Source: Bacteroidota bacterium (GTDB lineage: Bacteria > Bacteroidota > Bacteroidia > Chitinophagales > Chitinophagaceae). From it: a stretch of DNA of 64,000 bases. Made by a program: the position numbers and the translations under genes. Where the stretch lies: NCBI GenBank assembly GCA_018268015.1, contig JAFDXJ010000003.1, positions 80,710-144,709 on the forward strand. The letters are read 5' to 3'. Shown here piece by piece: positions 28,463 through 37,968 of this stretch. The notes below the pieces were generated by a model. The model was not told the DNA's origin and searched no databases. It saw only the letters and a list, made by a program, of their open reading frames with translations. Position 1 is the first letter of the stretch. Each line of letters starts with the position of its first letter.

Positions 28463-28544
28463 TTATCCACAATGTGTATTTTTTGTTATCGATACAGGCT
28501 CAAGGATTAGATTATATTTTCTCATCAATCAGCGATTATTCACA
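28463..28544. promoter_or_regulatory. Two DnaA-box-like 9-mers upstream of tgt
   Basis: TTATCCACA (28463-28471) and TTATTCACA (28536-28544) both fit TTATNCACA, in the same orientation, within the 169-base divergent gap. They could mark DnaA control of tgt or be chance. There is no wider cluster to argue for an origin. Confidence 0.3.
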
Positions 28545-28558
28545 GAGGTTACAACCCT

Positions 28559-28566
28559 TATCTTTG
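28559..28566 (+). promoter_or_regulatory. -7 element of tgt (TATCTTTG)
   Basis: This is an exact TAnnTTTG match 17 bases before the tgt start codon. No good -33 TTTG was found. Confidence 0.45.
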
Positions 28567-28583
28567 CGCGTTATTGAAATTGT

Positions 28584-29723
28584 ATGGGCAAACTTACTTT
28601 TGAAATTGAGGGTGCCTGTCCCGCCACTAAGGCGCGCGCAGGGAAAATCATGACAGATCATGGAGAAATCCAGACACCTGTTTTTATGCCCGTAGGAACA
28701 GCAGGGTCTGTAAAAGCGATCTCCCAAGGTCAGTTAGCGGATGACATCAATGCGCCCATCATTCTTGGGAATACGTATCATTTATTTTTAAGACCAGGAA
28801 TAGATATTTTAGAAGCAGCAGGTGGATTGCATCAATTCATGAAATGGCGCCGGCCTATTCTTACAGATAGTGGAGGCTACCAGGTTTTTTCACTGGCTAA
28901 AAACAGGAAGATAAAAGAAGAAGGAGTATGGTTTCAATCACACATAGACGGTAGTAGGCATTTGTTTACCCCGGAGAAAGTAATGGATATTCAAAGGAGT
29001 ATAGGGGCTGATATCATTATGGCATTTGATGAGTGTACACCTTATCCATGTGCCTATAAAGATACCCTTCAAAGCATGGAACTCACGCATCGCTGGCTGG
29101 ACAGGTGTTTTATGCAATTTGATCAATCAAGTGATCGATATGGATTTCATCAAAATTTATTTCCTATTGTTCAGGGCGGCATGTTCTATGATCTTCGTAA
29201 AATTTCCTGCGAATTTGTTAGGGATAAAAATGCAGTAGGGAATGCAATTGGCGGATTAAGCGTGGGAGAGCCTGAGGAAATGATGTATGAATATACTGCA
29301 CTATGTTGTGAGCATTTGCCAAAAGAAAAGCCCCGTTATTTAATGGGCGTTGGTAATCCCTGGAATCTGCTGGAATGTATGAGCTATGGCATTGATATGT
29401 TTGACTGTGTTATGCCAACACGCAATGGCAGAAATGGGATGTTATTTACAACACAAGGTGTTATCAATATTAAAAACAAAAAATGGGAAAAAGATTTTTC
29501 ATCTCTGGATGAAGGCTTGCCACATGAATATAGTAATTATTATACAAAAGCATATTTGCGTCACTTATTTGCAGCAAAAGAGATCCTGGCATTGCAAATT
29601 GCCAGTATGCAGAATTTGTGCTTTTATCAATGGTTGATGAAAGAAGCACGCAAACAAATAATGGAAAATAATTTTTTATCCTGGCGGAATAATATTTTGC
29701 CTATCATTAAAAGAAGGTTATAA
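28584..29723 (+). CDS. tgt: tRNA-guanine (queuine) transglycosylase
   Basis: A 379-residue TIM-barrel enzyme that swaps guanine 34 for preQ1 in tRNAs with GUN anticodons (Asp, Asn, His, Tyr). Motifs present are IILGNTYHLFLRPG, LTDSGGYQVFSL (general-acid Asp), MAFDECTPYP, FPIVQGGMFYDLR, and the nucleophile region DMFDCVMPTRNGRNG. The zinc ligands seen in most bacterial enzymes (CxCxxC before YLRHLF) are absent: the stretch reads LPHEYSNYYTKAYLRHLF. As I recall, loss of these cysteines is usual in Bacteroidota Tgt, so it is not evidence of inactivity. It is divergent from the glycosyltransferase gene. Confidence 0.95.
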   Translation: MGKLTFEIEGACPATKARAGKIMTDHGEIQTPVFMPVGTAGSVKAISQGQLADDINAPIILGNTYHLFLRPGIDILEAAGGLHQFMKWRRPILTDSGGYQVFSLAKNRKIKEEGVWFQSHIDGSRHLFTPEKVMDIQRSIGADIIMAFDECTPYPCAYKDTLQSMELTHRWLDRCFMQFDQSSDRYGFHQNLFPIVQGGMFYDLRKISCEFVRDKNAVGNAIGGLSVGEPEEMMYEYTALCCEHLPKEKPRYLMGVGNPWNLLECMSYGIDMFDCVMPTRNGRNGMLFTTQGVINIKNKKWEKDFSSLDEGLPHEYSNYYTKAYLRHLFAAKEILALQIASMQNLCFYQWLMKEARKQIMENNFLSWRNNILPIIKRRL

Positions 29724-29835
29724 TTTTTAGGGGTTTCAATATCCTGTTGTAAAAATCGTTTTGAAAATATAATCATATTCATATTTTAACCTTCCGATTT
29801 ATTTCTACATATAATATTGAATTAATTTCGCAGTC

Positions 29836-30591
29836 ATGAAAAATATTTTAGTGTGTATATTTTTGCTGGGTGCTTCATTTATAGCGAAAGCGCAAAATTC
29901 ATTTATGCAATACCAGCGATCATTTCCGCGTGTTGCCTATGCGATGCAGCTTAAAGAAGATACCCTTAAAAAACAATTTGAAGCAAAAGGGTTAAACTGG
30001 CCTGCAACACAAATTTATATTCGTTCTTTTAAGTATGACAGCCAGCTTGAAGTATGGGTTAAAAGTCAAAAGGCGGATACTTTTTCTTTATTTAAAACGT
30101 ATAAAATTTGTGCATTAGCCGGAAGCATAGGGCCCAAAAGAATGGAAGGCGACTTCCAGGTGCCGGAAGGATTTTATTATATCAATAGATTTAACCCCAA
30201 CAGTGAATACCATTTAGCTTTAGGAATTAATTACCCCAATGAATCAGATAAAGTACTGGGCGATCCGGATAAACCGGGTGGAGGGATCTATATACATGGA
30301 AGTTGTGTGACGGTAGGTTGCATCCCGGTTTTAGATCCACAAATAGAAGAGATCTATATTCTCGCTACCATAGCGAAGAATAATGGGCAGGATTTTATTC
30401 CAGTACATATTTTCCCCATCAAATATGATAATCCAAAAAGTGTGGAATATTTTACGACAGCCACCAAAAACTATCCTTACCTGCAAGCTTTTTCAAAAGA
30501 ATTAAAGGCTGCATTTGAGTATTTTGATAAAACAAAAAAACTGCCCCACATTGCTGTTGACAACAAGGGTGACTATATTGTGATGGAATGA
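29836..30591 (+). CDS. Secreted L,D-transpeptidase (YkuD family)
   Basis: A 251-residue protein with a signal peptide (MKNILVCIFL...IAKAQ). Its YkuD catalytic motif, IHGSCVTVGCIPVLD, lies near residue 155 with the nucleophile Cys in GC. A preceding segment, DFQVPEGFYYINRFNP, resembles the YafK subgroup. Such enzymes act in the periplasm on peptidoglycan, either making 3-3 crosslinks or (YafK/DpaA) cutting lipoprotein from it. Which of these applies cannot be told from the sequence. It stands alone on its strand and converges on the delta-60 repeat gene across a perfect hairpin. Confidence 0.87.
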   Translation: MKNILVCIFLLGASFIAKAQNSFMQYQRSFPRVAYAMQLKEDTLKKQFEAKGLNWPATQIYIRSFKYDSQLEVWVKSQKADTFSLFKTYKICALAGSIGPKRMEGDFQVPEGFYYINRFNPNSEYHLALGINYPNESDKVLGDPDKPGGGIYIHGSCVTVGCIPVLDPQIEEIYILATIAKNNGQDFIPVHIFPIKYDNPKSVEYFTTATKNYPYLQAFSKELKAAFEYFDKTKKLPHIAVDNKGDYIVME

Positions 30592-30626
30592 TCCTGCAGC
30601 TTTATTGAAGAAATGAGGATACAAAT

Positions 30627-30665
30627 AGGAATGAACCCAAGTAATATTATCATGGGTTCATTCCT
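30627..30665. terminator. Perfect 13-bp hairpin between convergent genes
   Basis: AGGAATGAACCCA (30627-30639) and its exact complement TGGGTTCATTCCT (30653-30665) flank a 13-base AT-rich loop. The T-tracts are weak, so it is either a bidirectional terminator or an mRNA 3'-end stabiliser. Confidence 0.6.
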
Positions 30666-30681
30666 GTTTGATTAAAGCCTT

Positions 30682-32223
30682 TTATTGTTTAAGGAAAATT
30701 GCGGATGCTGATTTAGTACCTTGTTGTACATGCAAAATATAATTCCCTTGTTTAAGTTGATGCACATTTACCGCAGCCTGACCTTTATTTAATTGTTCCT
30801 TTATCAATACATTTCCCTGCATGTCAGAAATAGTGATGTCGGAAGCATTGGCCAGGTCAATGCCTTTGATATAGAATTTTTCCTGGATGGGATTAGGATA
30901 AATGGAGATGGCAAATTCACGTTGATTTGCATTATTTTCGTCGGTTGCAATTGATTTTCCTGCGTTTTCAGCCACTTTGTAAATAATGAAATCATTATTC
31001 AAGTCGCTCCCCATTAAAATAGAACCATCATTGATAATTACAACAGGATATAAATTGGAATTCGAAGGATATATACCTTGATCGCCGGCAACAGTCAAGC
31101 TTCCATTATTTCCAAAACTCAGATCTTTATGACCGTTCACTGCATACCTTGCAATGCTTTCGAAATGTTGCTGGTTCGAAAGATCTGTCCGGCTTCCAAC
31201 TGCGAGGATTTTACCATCTGTTTGTTGTACTACATTAAATAACCTCCCTTCAAAATAACTATAATAAGGTAAGGATAAGATTCGTCCGTTTACTCCGAAA
31301 CTTTCATCTATTGCCCCATCACTTTCAAGCCTGGTTATAGAAGGTACAGAAATATCTTCATCATTATTGAAATGACCGGCAGCGACAATTTTTCCATCAT
31401 CTTTGACAAAAAGGCTAGTTATTCCATTCAGCAATCCACCCGTTAAAACCCCATTATTTCCAAAAGTATTGTCGTAGGTACCATCGGGATTGTACCTTAT
31501 AATGAACATATGTACTCCTTTATTGCCACCAACAACAATTTTGCCATCCACTTGTATATCAAGTGCGGCTGCATGATCATCACTGGGGAATTGTACCGAT
31601 CCGAGATTCTTAATAACATAACCATTCACTCCAAAAGTTTCATCCAGGCTGCCATCACTATTATACCTTAACGTAATCACATCTCCATTAGCAATAACAT
31701 TTGTAGAAGTGCCGGATACGAGAATTTTTCCATCATCCAATACTCTCATAGATGAACCATAATCTACTAAACTTATATCGGTTTGAACCAGACCATTCGT
31801 GCCGAAACTTGTTTTTAAAGATCCGTCAGAATTATAACAGACCAATAATATATCAGATGCAACTGTTGAAAATTCAATTTTAGATGATGAGCCTGCAACG
31901 AGGATGCTTCCATCTGATGTTAATTGCACTGCATTGGCCGCACAATCAAAATTAAAAGGCGTATAAACTTTCCCCGAAATTCCAAAACTATTGTCTAATT
32001 GACCATTTTGTCTGTAACGGACAATGACAAAACTTGAATCAATATTTCCCACAGCAATGAGTTTTCCATCTGGTTGTAAAATCATACTGCGAAGCGTAGC
32101 ATTGTTGCCTACATTGGTGGTTATTTTACCGGCGTTCCATAATTGCGATTGTGTTTTACCTTGCTGGCCAAAAATTGAAATACTAATAAGCAGGAAAACC
32201 ACAGGGTAGTACATTTTTTTCAT
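30682..32223 (-). CDS. Delta-60 repeat protein secreted by the type IX system
   Basis: A 513-residue protein with a signal peptide (MKKMYYPVVF...SIFGQ). It has about seven to eight repeats of roughly 50 residues with the pattern QxDGKIxxxG...RYNxDGxxDxxFGxxG (for example LQPDGKLIAVGN and YNSDGSLDETFG). These form a delta-60 beta-propeller. The last 75 residues are a type A T9SS sorting domain (SIYPNPIQEKFYI ... GNYILHVQQG), which directs export through the outer membrane and attachment or release. Binding partner unknown. It is not in an operon. Confidence 0.9.
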   Translation of the reverse strand: MKKMYYPVVFLLISISIFGQQGKTQSQLWNAGKITTNVGNNATLRSMILQPDGKLIAVGNIDSSFVIVRYRQNGQLDNSFGISGKVYTPFNFDCAANAVQLTSDGSILVAGSSSKIEFSTVASDILLVCYNSDGSLKTSFGTNGLVQTDISLVDYGSSMRVLDDGKILVSGTSTNVIANGDVITLRYNSDGSLDETFGVNGYVIKNLGSVQFPSDDHAAALDIQVDGKIVVGGNKGVHMFIIRYNPDGTYDNTFGNNGVLTGGLLNGITSLFVKDDGKIVAAGHFNNDEDISVPSITRLESDGAIDESFGVNGRILSLPYYSYFEGRLFNVVQQTDGKILAVGSRTDLSNQQHFESIARYAVNGHKDLSFGNNGSLTVAGDQGIYPSNSNLYPVVIINDGSILMGSDLNNDFIIYKVAENAGKSIATDENNANQREFAISIYPNPIQEKFYIKGIDLANASDITISDMQGNVLIKEQLNKGQAAVNVHQLKQGNYILHVQQGTKSASAIFLKQ

Positions 32224-32314
32224 AAATTGTTTTTTAGGTTACAGAATAGTTCGATAAATATAATAATTAAACAACAATGTAACAAGAAATTGCATCAATT
32301 ATTTGAAAATATAA

Positions 32315-32629
32315 TTAGTGTGTTTTCATTTTACTCAATAATGTACTTAATTTAATATTCAATTTTTCAGTTGCCCCCTTTACAGCAAGTTCATAATTAT
32401 TACCGGTTGCCGATACAGCAACAGGAGGCTTTCCCTGAGGTCGTGCTTCTATGATACATTTTTTATCCATCACACCAGGTTTGTGGCCATTTATATCAGA
32501 TAAATAAATTTCCAACCGGGTAATGTGTTCACTAAACCGGTCTAATTTATTTGAAATGACCTTGTCAAGTTTATCACTAAATGCTTCACTAACCCTGACG
32601 TTATTATCTGTATTAATTTGAATTTTCAT
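32315..32629 (-). CDS. HPF/RaiA-type ribosome-associated protein
   Basis: A 104-residue protein of the short HPF/YfiA type. It has MKIQINTDNNVRVSEAFSD at the start (beta-1), RFSEHITRLEIYLSD, CIIEARPQGKPPVAVSAT, and a second helix AVKGATEKLNIKLSTLLSK. These proteins bind the 30S decoding channel and dimerise or silence ribosomes in stationary phase. It lacks the long C-terminal domain of HPF-long. The next gene on this strand, 173 bases upstream, encodes a copper oxidase, so it is probably independently expressed. Confidence 0.85.
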   Translation of the reverse strand: MKIQINTDNNVRVSEAFSDKLDKVISNKLDRFSEHITRLEIYLSDINGHKPGVMDKKCIIEARPQGKPPVAVSATGNNYELAVKGATEKLNIKLSTLLSKMKTH

Positions 32630-32802
32630 ATTTTTAGTTTGCTTAAAAATACTGAATTAGGCGGAGAATATGTTGAGATTAGCAAATGATTAAGAGTCGT
32701 GAAAACAAGAACAACAAGCTATAGTTGATGGTTATGATTTATACATTGAAACAATGTGGAAATTCATTTTAAGGATTGGCTTTTTATCTAAAGCCTTTTC
32801 AA

Positions 32803-35400
32803 TTAATACGTGAAAGTTATTCCTGCTCCAAAAGCCATATCGCTATCATAATGAGTGGATAGGGAAATATATTTTGTAATAATATATCGCAGACCCAGCA
32901 TATATTCTTTATCTGTATTGATCATCCAACCAAATCGTAATCGGGGAGTTACAGGTATATCCTCTCTCGATAATTGCAGCCTGAATTTACCATGCCCATC
33001 AACCCGAAAATCTGCAACGGTTAAAGTAGGTAAAGTGTATTTAATTCCCGCAATAACTGTATGCCTGTTTAATTTATCGCTTGTTTGCCCAAACCAGTTT
33101 TTTTCTTCACTGCCAAACCAGTTTTTGGTGCCGCCTTCCATTTTATAATGATAGTCAAATCCTGCATACGCATACCACCATTGCATCTTTCCAAAATATC
33201 TTCCGAACATGGTTTCACTTTCATAGCCATGCATATCATGATATCCGAGATGCCATACCTCATTCAATTCCCATCTTGTATTTGCCAGCATTGCCTCACC
33301 ATCACTGCCACTGCTTTCTATTCCAATCATGGCCATTAAATGAAACATCCGGTCATCTGAAAATAATTTTCGTTTTGCTTTTTGTGGGTTTGCAAAAACA
33401 GGGTCGGCTGTTGTGTCTTTATTGGTATAGCTAAATACTCTTCCCATTCCACTCATCATGTGATAAAGTATATGGCAATGGAAAAACCAGTCTCCACTTG
33501 CGTTTGCAGCAAATTCTATCGTATCTCTTTCCATAGGCATGATGTCTAATACATTTTTCAACGGAGCATAATCTCCTTGTCCATTCAGCACCCTGAAGTC
33601 GTGTCCATGCAGGTGCATTGGATGCCGCATCATACTATTGTTGTATAAAATAATTCGCAGGTTTTCTCCCTTTTTGATTAAAATTTTATCCGTTTCAGAA
33701 AGTGTTTTATGATCCATTGTCCACACATATCTGTTCATGTTTCCGGTGAGTGTAAAATTTAATTCTTTAAATGGTGCTGCCGGTAATACACTTTTATGTG
33801 TGGCGCGAAGCATGTCATAATTCAGCGTGATGATGTCTTCATTTTCCATATTCATTCCGGGCATTCCTGTTTTAGAACTCCTCTTTTTTTCTTCACCCGT
33901 AATTTCAGGATACATAACGGCATTCATATCCATCGTTTGATTGCTCATTTTCATCCCACCCATAGAAGCAGGATCCAGATCGCCATTCATCTTCATCATA
34001 TCATTCATCATTTTCATTCCGGCAAAATATTTTAAATGAGGAAGACGTTTGGAAGGCATTTTCATACCACTGCCCAGCCAGAGTGAAGCGGTATGTGTAC
34101 GATCTTCAGGCGTTACTAAAAATTCGTAACTCCTATTTTCAGGTATCGTTACCACCACATCATAGGTTTCGGATACGGCAATCATAAGCCTGTCAACATC
34201 TACAGGCACTACATCATTGCCATCATTAGCCACAACAGTTATTTTACCGCCGGCATACGTCAGCCAGAAATAACTTGATGCCCCCGCATTTGCAATGCGT
34301 AAACGGGCTTTTTCACCAGCTTTGAATTGTGGCAGCATCCATTCATTTTTTCCATTGATTAAAAACTTATCGTAGGCAACATCACTTACATCCATTGCAT
34401 TCATTCGTTTCCATTCATTGGTAAATTTTGTTTTTAAATGACCAGTGGCTATCGCTTCGCTAAATGATTGCGTGGCTCCTTTTTTTATGGCAAACCAATC
34501 TGTTTGATTATGCAAGCTACGATCTACTTCTTCGGGCTTCATATCAGTCCATTCACTAAGTACCAGGGGTATGGCAGGTAAATCATCAATACCTTTTCTG
34601 AAAGTAGGATCATTACTACGTTTCTCTAAAATGAATGCACCATACAAACCAATTTGTTCCTGCAGTCCTGAATGGCTATGATACCAATAGGTACCATTTT
34701 GTATGATTGGAAATTTATACAAGTATGTAGAATGAGGCTTAATCGGCATTTGTGTTAAGTAGGGTACACCATCCTCTTTATTGGGTACAAATAAGCCATG
34801 CCAGTGAAGGGCTGTTTCAACATCCATTTCATTGTGTACAAGAATCTCTGCCGTATCTCCTTCTTGAAAGGTAAGCGTTGGCATAGGAATTTGACCGTTT
34901 ACAGCAATGGCATGTTTTGCCTTGCCCGTAAAGTTGACCATCGTATCCTTGATGTATAAATCGTACCGAACTGTTTTGGAGGGTAAAGGAGGAATATTAT
35001 TTTGGGCAAAGCCATTATTGCTTTCAGGATTTTCATTCATGTTAAAATCCTGTTTATTCGGCATCGTATCCGAGCCGGGTTGATGTATGGTTACTGTTTT
35101 TTTATACAGATCCATGCCGCATTTTGGACATTTGCCCGGTTTGCTTTCATGAATTTCCGGATGCATGATGCAGGTGTAATAGGTTTCAATGCTGTCATTG
35201 TTTGTTTTGGTAGATGGAATCGTATCACTATTCGTTCCGGTTACTGTTTTTTTATACAGATCCATACCGCATTTTGGACATTGACCCGGTTTGCTTTCAT
35301 GAATTTCCGGATGCATGATGCAGGTGTAATAAGTTTCATTTTGAGCCAGAACAATGTTGCCGATCAGAAGAAAAAAAAGGAGGAATAGCACCTTATTCAT
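32803..35400 (-). CDS. Multicopper oxidase (CopA-like) with two N-terminal metal-binding modules and a CopB-like C-terminal region
   Basis: About 865 residues from ATG 35398-35400 (signal peptide MNKVLFLLFF...IVLAQ). The upstream in-frame Met would put a polar tail before the signal peptide. Two near-identical heavy-metal-binding modules (YYTCIMHPEIHESKPG / CPKCGMDLYKK) come first. Then follows a CopA/PcoA multicopper oxidase with copper motifs ALHWHGLF, YWYHSHSG, HPMHLHGHDF and FHCHILYHMMSGMG, plus a Met-rich insert (KMMNDMMKMNG). The last 200 residues (from about FSDDRMFHLMAM) look like CopB: NEVWHLGYHDMHGYESE, then strand-rich sequence ending GAGITFTY, an outer-membrane barrel end. A role in periplasmic copper(I) oxidation and resistance is likely. 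Confidence 0.87.
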   Translation of the reverse strand: MNKVLFLLFFLLIGNIVLAQNETYYTCIMHPEIHESKPGQCPKCGMDLYKKTVTGTNSDTIPSTKTNNDSIETYYTCIMHPEIHESKPGKCPKCGMDLYKKTVTIHQPGSDTMPNKQDFNMNENPESNNGFAQNNIPPLPSKTVRYDLYIKDTMVNFTGKAKHAIAVNGQIPMPTLTFQEGDTAEILVHNEMDVETALHWHGLFVPNKEDGVPYLTQMPIKPHSTYLYKFPIIQNGTYWYHSHSGLQEQIGLYGAFILEKRSNDPTFRKGIDDLPAIPLVLSEWTDMKPEEVDRSLHNQTDWFAIKKGATQSFSEAIATGHLKTKFTNEWKRMNAMDVSDVAYDKFLINGKNEWMLPQFKAGEKARLRIANAGASSYFWLTYAGGKITVVANDGNDVVPVDVDRLMIAVSETYDVVVTIPENRSYEFLVTPEDRTHTASLWLGSGMKMPSKRLPHLKYFAGMKMMNDMMKMNGDLDPASMGGMKMSNQTMDMNAVMYPEITGEEKKRSSKTGMPGMNMENEDIITLNYDMLRATHKSVLPAAPFKELNFTLTGNMNRYVWTMDHKTLSETDKILIKKGENLRIILYNNSMMRHPMHLHGHDFRVLNGQGDYAPLKNVLDIMPMERDTIEFAANASGDWFFHCHILYHMMSGMGRVFSYTNKDTTADPVFANPQKAKRKLFSDDRMFHLMAMIGIESSGSDGEAMLANTRWELNEVWHLGYHDMHGYESETMFGRYFGKMQWWYAYAGFDYHYKMEGGTKNWFGSEEKNWFGQTSDKLNRHTVIAGIKYTLPTLTVADFRVDGHGKFRLQLSREDIPVTPRLRFGWMINTDKEYMLGLRYIITKYISLSTHYDSDMAFGAGITFTY
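35089..35340 (-). repeat. Tandem duplication of the metal-binding module, 150-bp period
   Basis: About 100 bases (35089-35190) recur at 35239-35340 with only a few mismatches. They encode the two CIMHPEIHESKPG/CPKCGMDLYKK modules. The near identity at DNA level points to a recent duplication within the gene. Confidence 0.85.
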
Positions 35401-35609
35401 TATGGAAAGATAAAAATTTAAAATGCATGTTTTTTTTGAATTATCTACGAGCATATACGAAGAATTCATTTTGCTAGGGTGTTTCTGATTTGTGAAAACT
35501 TAATAAAATACAACAAGTAAGATCGTCTTATCTCTTAAAGAAAAGATCAGAACATTTAATTAAAGGACCTCTCAAAAATAATTGAATTTTTAATTGTTAC
35601 TTTTTCTGA

Positions 35610-36137
35610 TTAGGAAATTTCATCATTGGAGAGTCGGATTATTTCGTCGAAATCGTAACCGGCTCTTTCCAACGCACGCTTCGCAGATTCTATAGCTATT
35701 GGCGCAGGATTGGGAGGATGAGCAGGTACCTCTTCGGTTTTTTCTAAAATGGAAAGCAACTGCGCTGTTTGTCCTTCAGTCAATGCTTCACACACATCAT
35801 ATAATCCATTCGGTTCTTCTTCTGCGAAGTCATGTTTTTCTAATACATAATGAATGACTTTAATTAAATCCAAAGTAGGCGGAGGTACCATTAATGCAGT
35901 TAATGCACCATGTTCCAGCCGGTATCTGGGAATTATTTTTTGCATCAAATCGGGATTTGCTTTTTTAGCTGCAGGAAAAAGTGTTTTCTCTTCCATCTTT
36001 ATATGACGTAATAAACCTTTTCTGAATTGATGGTAAGAATGCATATTGATATTTCCTGGATCAAGGATGGCCTGATTTAAGAATGTTTCAATACGATGAT
36101 GGTCATTCGTAAAAAAATGATATAATGGCTTGTTCAT
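35610..36137 (-). CDS. Hemerythrin-like domain protein
   Basis: A 175-residue helical protein with the His/Glu pattern of hemerythrin HHE domains: FFTNDHHRIETFL near the N terminus, LLRHIKMEEKTLFP near residue 50, RLEHGALTALM near 85 and LEKHDFAEEEPNGLY near 115. These residues can bind a di-iron centre and sense or store O2, NO or iron. A C-terminal tail of about 40 residues (PAHPPNPAPIAIESAKRALERAG) follows the domain. It lies 209 bases upstream of the copper oxidase gene. A shared metal- or redox-stress role is possible but not shown. Confidence 0.85.
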   Translation of the reverse strand: MNKPLYHFFTNDHHRIETFLNQAILDPGNINMHSYHQFRKGLLRHIKMEEKTLFPAAKKANPDLMQKIIPRYRLEHGALTALMVPPPTLDLIKVIHYVLEKHDFAEEEPNGLYDVCEALTEGQTAQLLSILEKTEEVPAHPPNPAPIAIESAKRALERAGYDFDEIIRLSNDEIS

Positions 36138-36549
36138 TCCGGGTATATTTTATAAATCATCAACCGTCCAATTTGAAATTAGACCGAAAAAAATAAGGTT
36201 GAAAGGAGTATGTAAAATTTTTTTCAAAAGTCATTCAACGGATGAAATGAAACTTTGTATTCATTTATTATGAAGATTCTTGCAGTGAAATTCAATTCAA
36301 TTCCAAAACTGAAATGTATAAACTTTTGAAAACAACGCATTCATTTGAAAACAACGCATTCAATGAGTGAGCCCTAAAAATACTTCTCAGGTTAAATTTT
36401 TGTTTAAAAATCTTCGTCAATAAAACGAGCCCGCTTTTACATTATTTTTTTCCCTGGCAAGTAAAAGGATTTAATATGTGTCAAATAAATGGAAGTATCT
36501 CCTTTTTATTTTAAAATAAACCAAACTTATGAGCAATGATTTTAAATGA
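36138..36549. other. 412-base gap without a gene
   Basis: This gap lies between the hemerythrin start and the thiolase stop, so it holds the hemerythrin promoter and the thiolase 3' region. The only structure I see is a perfect 2 x 19-base tandem repeat (36325-36362). No supported open frame is present. Confidence 0.5.
36325..36362. repeat. Perfect 19-bp direct tandem repeat
   Basis: TTTGAAAACAACGCATTCA occurs twice without a gap (36325-36343 and 36344-36362) upstream of the hemerythrin gene. It could be slippage or a tandem protein-binding site. Confidence 0.8.
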
Positions 36550-37734
36550 TCAAGGCAATTGAACAACCATTGCACTGGCGCCGCCACCGCCATTACATAT
36601 TCCTGCTGCACCGTACTTACCCTGGTTTTGTTTCAGAATATGAATTAAGGTCACTATAATTCTTGCACCACTACAACCCAAAGGATGACCTATGGATACG
36701 GCACCACCGTGTACATTTACTTTAGAGGCATCCAGGCCCATTTTCTGAATATTAGCCAGGCCTACTACTGAAAAAGCTTCATTCAATTCAAAGAAATCGA
36801 TGTCATTCATTTGCAAACCTGCTTTCTTTACCGCTTTGGGAACAGCCATTGAAGGCGTTGTTGTAAACCATTCAGGCGCTTGTTCGGCATCGGCATAAGA
36901 AGTGATAATGGCAATAGGCTTAAGCCCCAGTTGCTGTGCCTTATCACTGCTCATTAAAACTAATGCTGCTGCGCCATCATTCATAGTACTTGCATTGGCA
37001 GCAGTGACCGTTCCATCTTTGACAAAGGCAGGTTTCAGTCCGGCAATTTTATCAAATTTTACATTGAAAGGTTCTTCATCTTTTGAAAATTGAATGGGAT
37101 CGCCTTTTCGTTGCGGAATTTGCACAGGGATGACTTCATCATTAAATTTTCCTTCCTCCCAGGCTTTCTGGCTACGCTTGTAACTTTCAATGGCGAAGGC
37201 ATCCTGGTCTTCCCGTGAAAAATGACACTCCTTAGCACAAAGTTCTGCAGCATTTCCCATTGCATAATTATTATAAACATCAGTCAGTCCGTCTTTGGCA
37301 AGTCCGTCAATCATACTTGAATTGCCGTATTTATTTCCCCAGCGCATATTGCTTACATAAAAAGGAACATTGCTCATACTTTCCATACCGCCCGCTACTA
37401 CAACATCTGCATCACCCAGCAAAATACTTTGCGCACCCTGAGCTATAGCTTTCATTCCACTTGCACATACTTTATTAATGGTGGTACAGATAACGCTATC
37501 CGGTAAACCTGCAAACTTTGAAGCTTGCCGGGCAGGAGACTGTCCGAGATTGGCTTGCATCACACAACCCATCAATACTTCATCCACTTGTTCCGGTTTA
37601 ATGCCGGCTTTTTCCACGGCAGCCTTAATTGCCGTTGCACCTAATTGTGTTGCAGACATATCTTTCAAACTACCACCAAAACTTCCTAATGGCGTGCGTA
37701 CTGCTGAAATAACATAGACTTTCTTTTCACTCAT
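36550..37734 (-). CDS. Acetyl-CoA C-acyltransferase (thiolase)
   Basis: A 394-residue thiolase. The acyl-accepting Cys is in [11 protein letters not shown] (about residue 89). The thiolase motifs [29 protein letters not shown] and the C-terminal active-site Cys in [12 protein letters not shown] are present. It condenses two acetyl-CoA or cleaves 3-ketoacyl-CoA in the cytoplasm. Length and the NGGGGAS ending fit the biosynthetic/degradative acetyl-CoA acetyltransferase group. No other beta-oxidation or ketone-body gene is adjacent, so the pathway is open. A TATCTTTG -7 motif lies 26 bases upstream. Confidence 0.93.
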   Translation of the reverse strand: MSEKKVYVISAVRTPLGSFGGSLKDMSATQLGATAIKAAVEKAGIKPEQVDEVLMGCVMQANLGQSPARQASKFAGLPDSVICTTINKVCASGMKAIAQGAQSILLGDADVVVAGGMESMSNVPFYVSNMRWGNKYGNSSMIDGLAKDGLTDVYNNYAMGNAAELCAKECHFSREDQDAFAIESYKRSQKAWEEGKFNDEVIPVQIPQRKGDPIQFSKDEEPFNVKFDKIAGLKPAFVKDGTVTAANASTMNDGAAALVLMSSDKAQQLGLKPIAIITSYADAEQAPEWFTTTPSMAVPKAVKKAGLQMNDIDFFELNEAFSVVGLANIQKMGLDASKVNVHGGAVSIGHPLGCSGARIIVTLIHILKQNQGKYGAAGICNGGGGASAMVVQLP

Positions 37735-37760
37735 GATCTATTGATTTAACTTTGAGGATG

Positions 37761-37768
37761 CAAAGATA
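37761..37768 (-). promoter_or_regulatory. -7 element of the thiolase gene (TATCTTTG)
   Basis: This is an exact TAnnTTTG match on the minus strand, 26 bases before the start. The -33 region is not clear. Confidence 0.45.
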
Positions 37769-37968
37769 ATGAAAGTGTTCTTATGCATTAAATGAAAGTA
37801 AGATAGAATGTTAAGCTGTATTAGGTAGTTTTAAATGGCGCTTTTTATTTTTGATATGACACAAAAGATCCTTTGTTTATTAGATTATTTCTTTAAATAA
37901 CTAAATATCTATTTATTGAGTGAACATCTTTTGCATCAAGGTATCTGAAGTACATAAATAGTAGTTAA

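Noticed and set aside
28415..28583. Replication origin
   Set aside because: Only two DnaA-box-like sites, no dnaA/dnaN neighbours, and gene orientation to the right does not support a replication switch.
29440..29600. Tgt lacking the zinc-binding cysteines, as a possible inactive enzyme
   Set aside because: As I recall, other Bacteroidota Tgt proteins also lack them, and the catalytic and substrate motifs are intact.
33081..33434. Long antisense frames over the copper oxidase gene (His-rich)
   Set aside because: They mirror the Met/His-rich codons of the real gene on the other strand.
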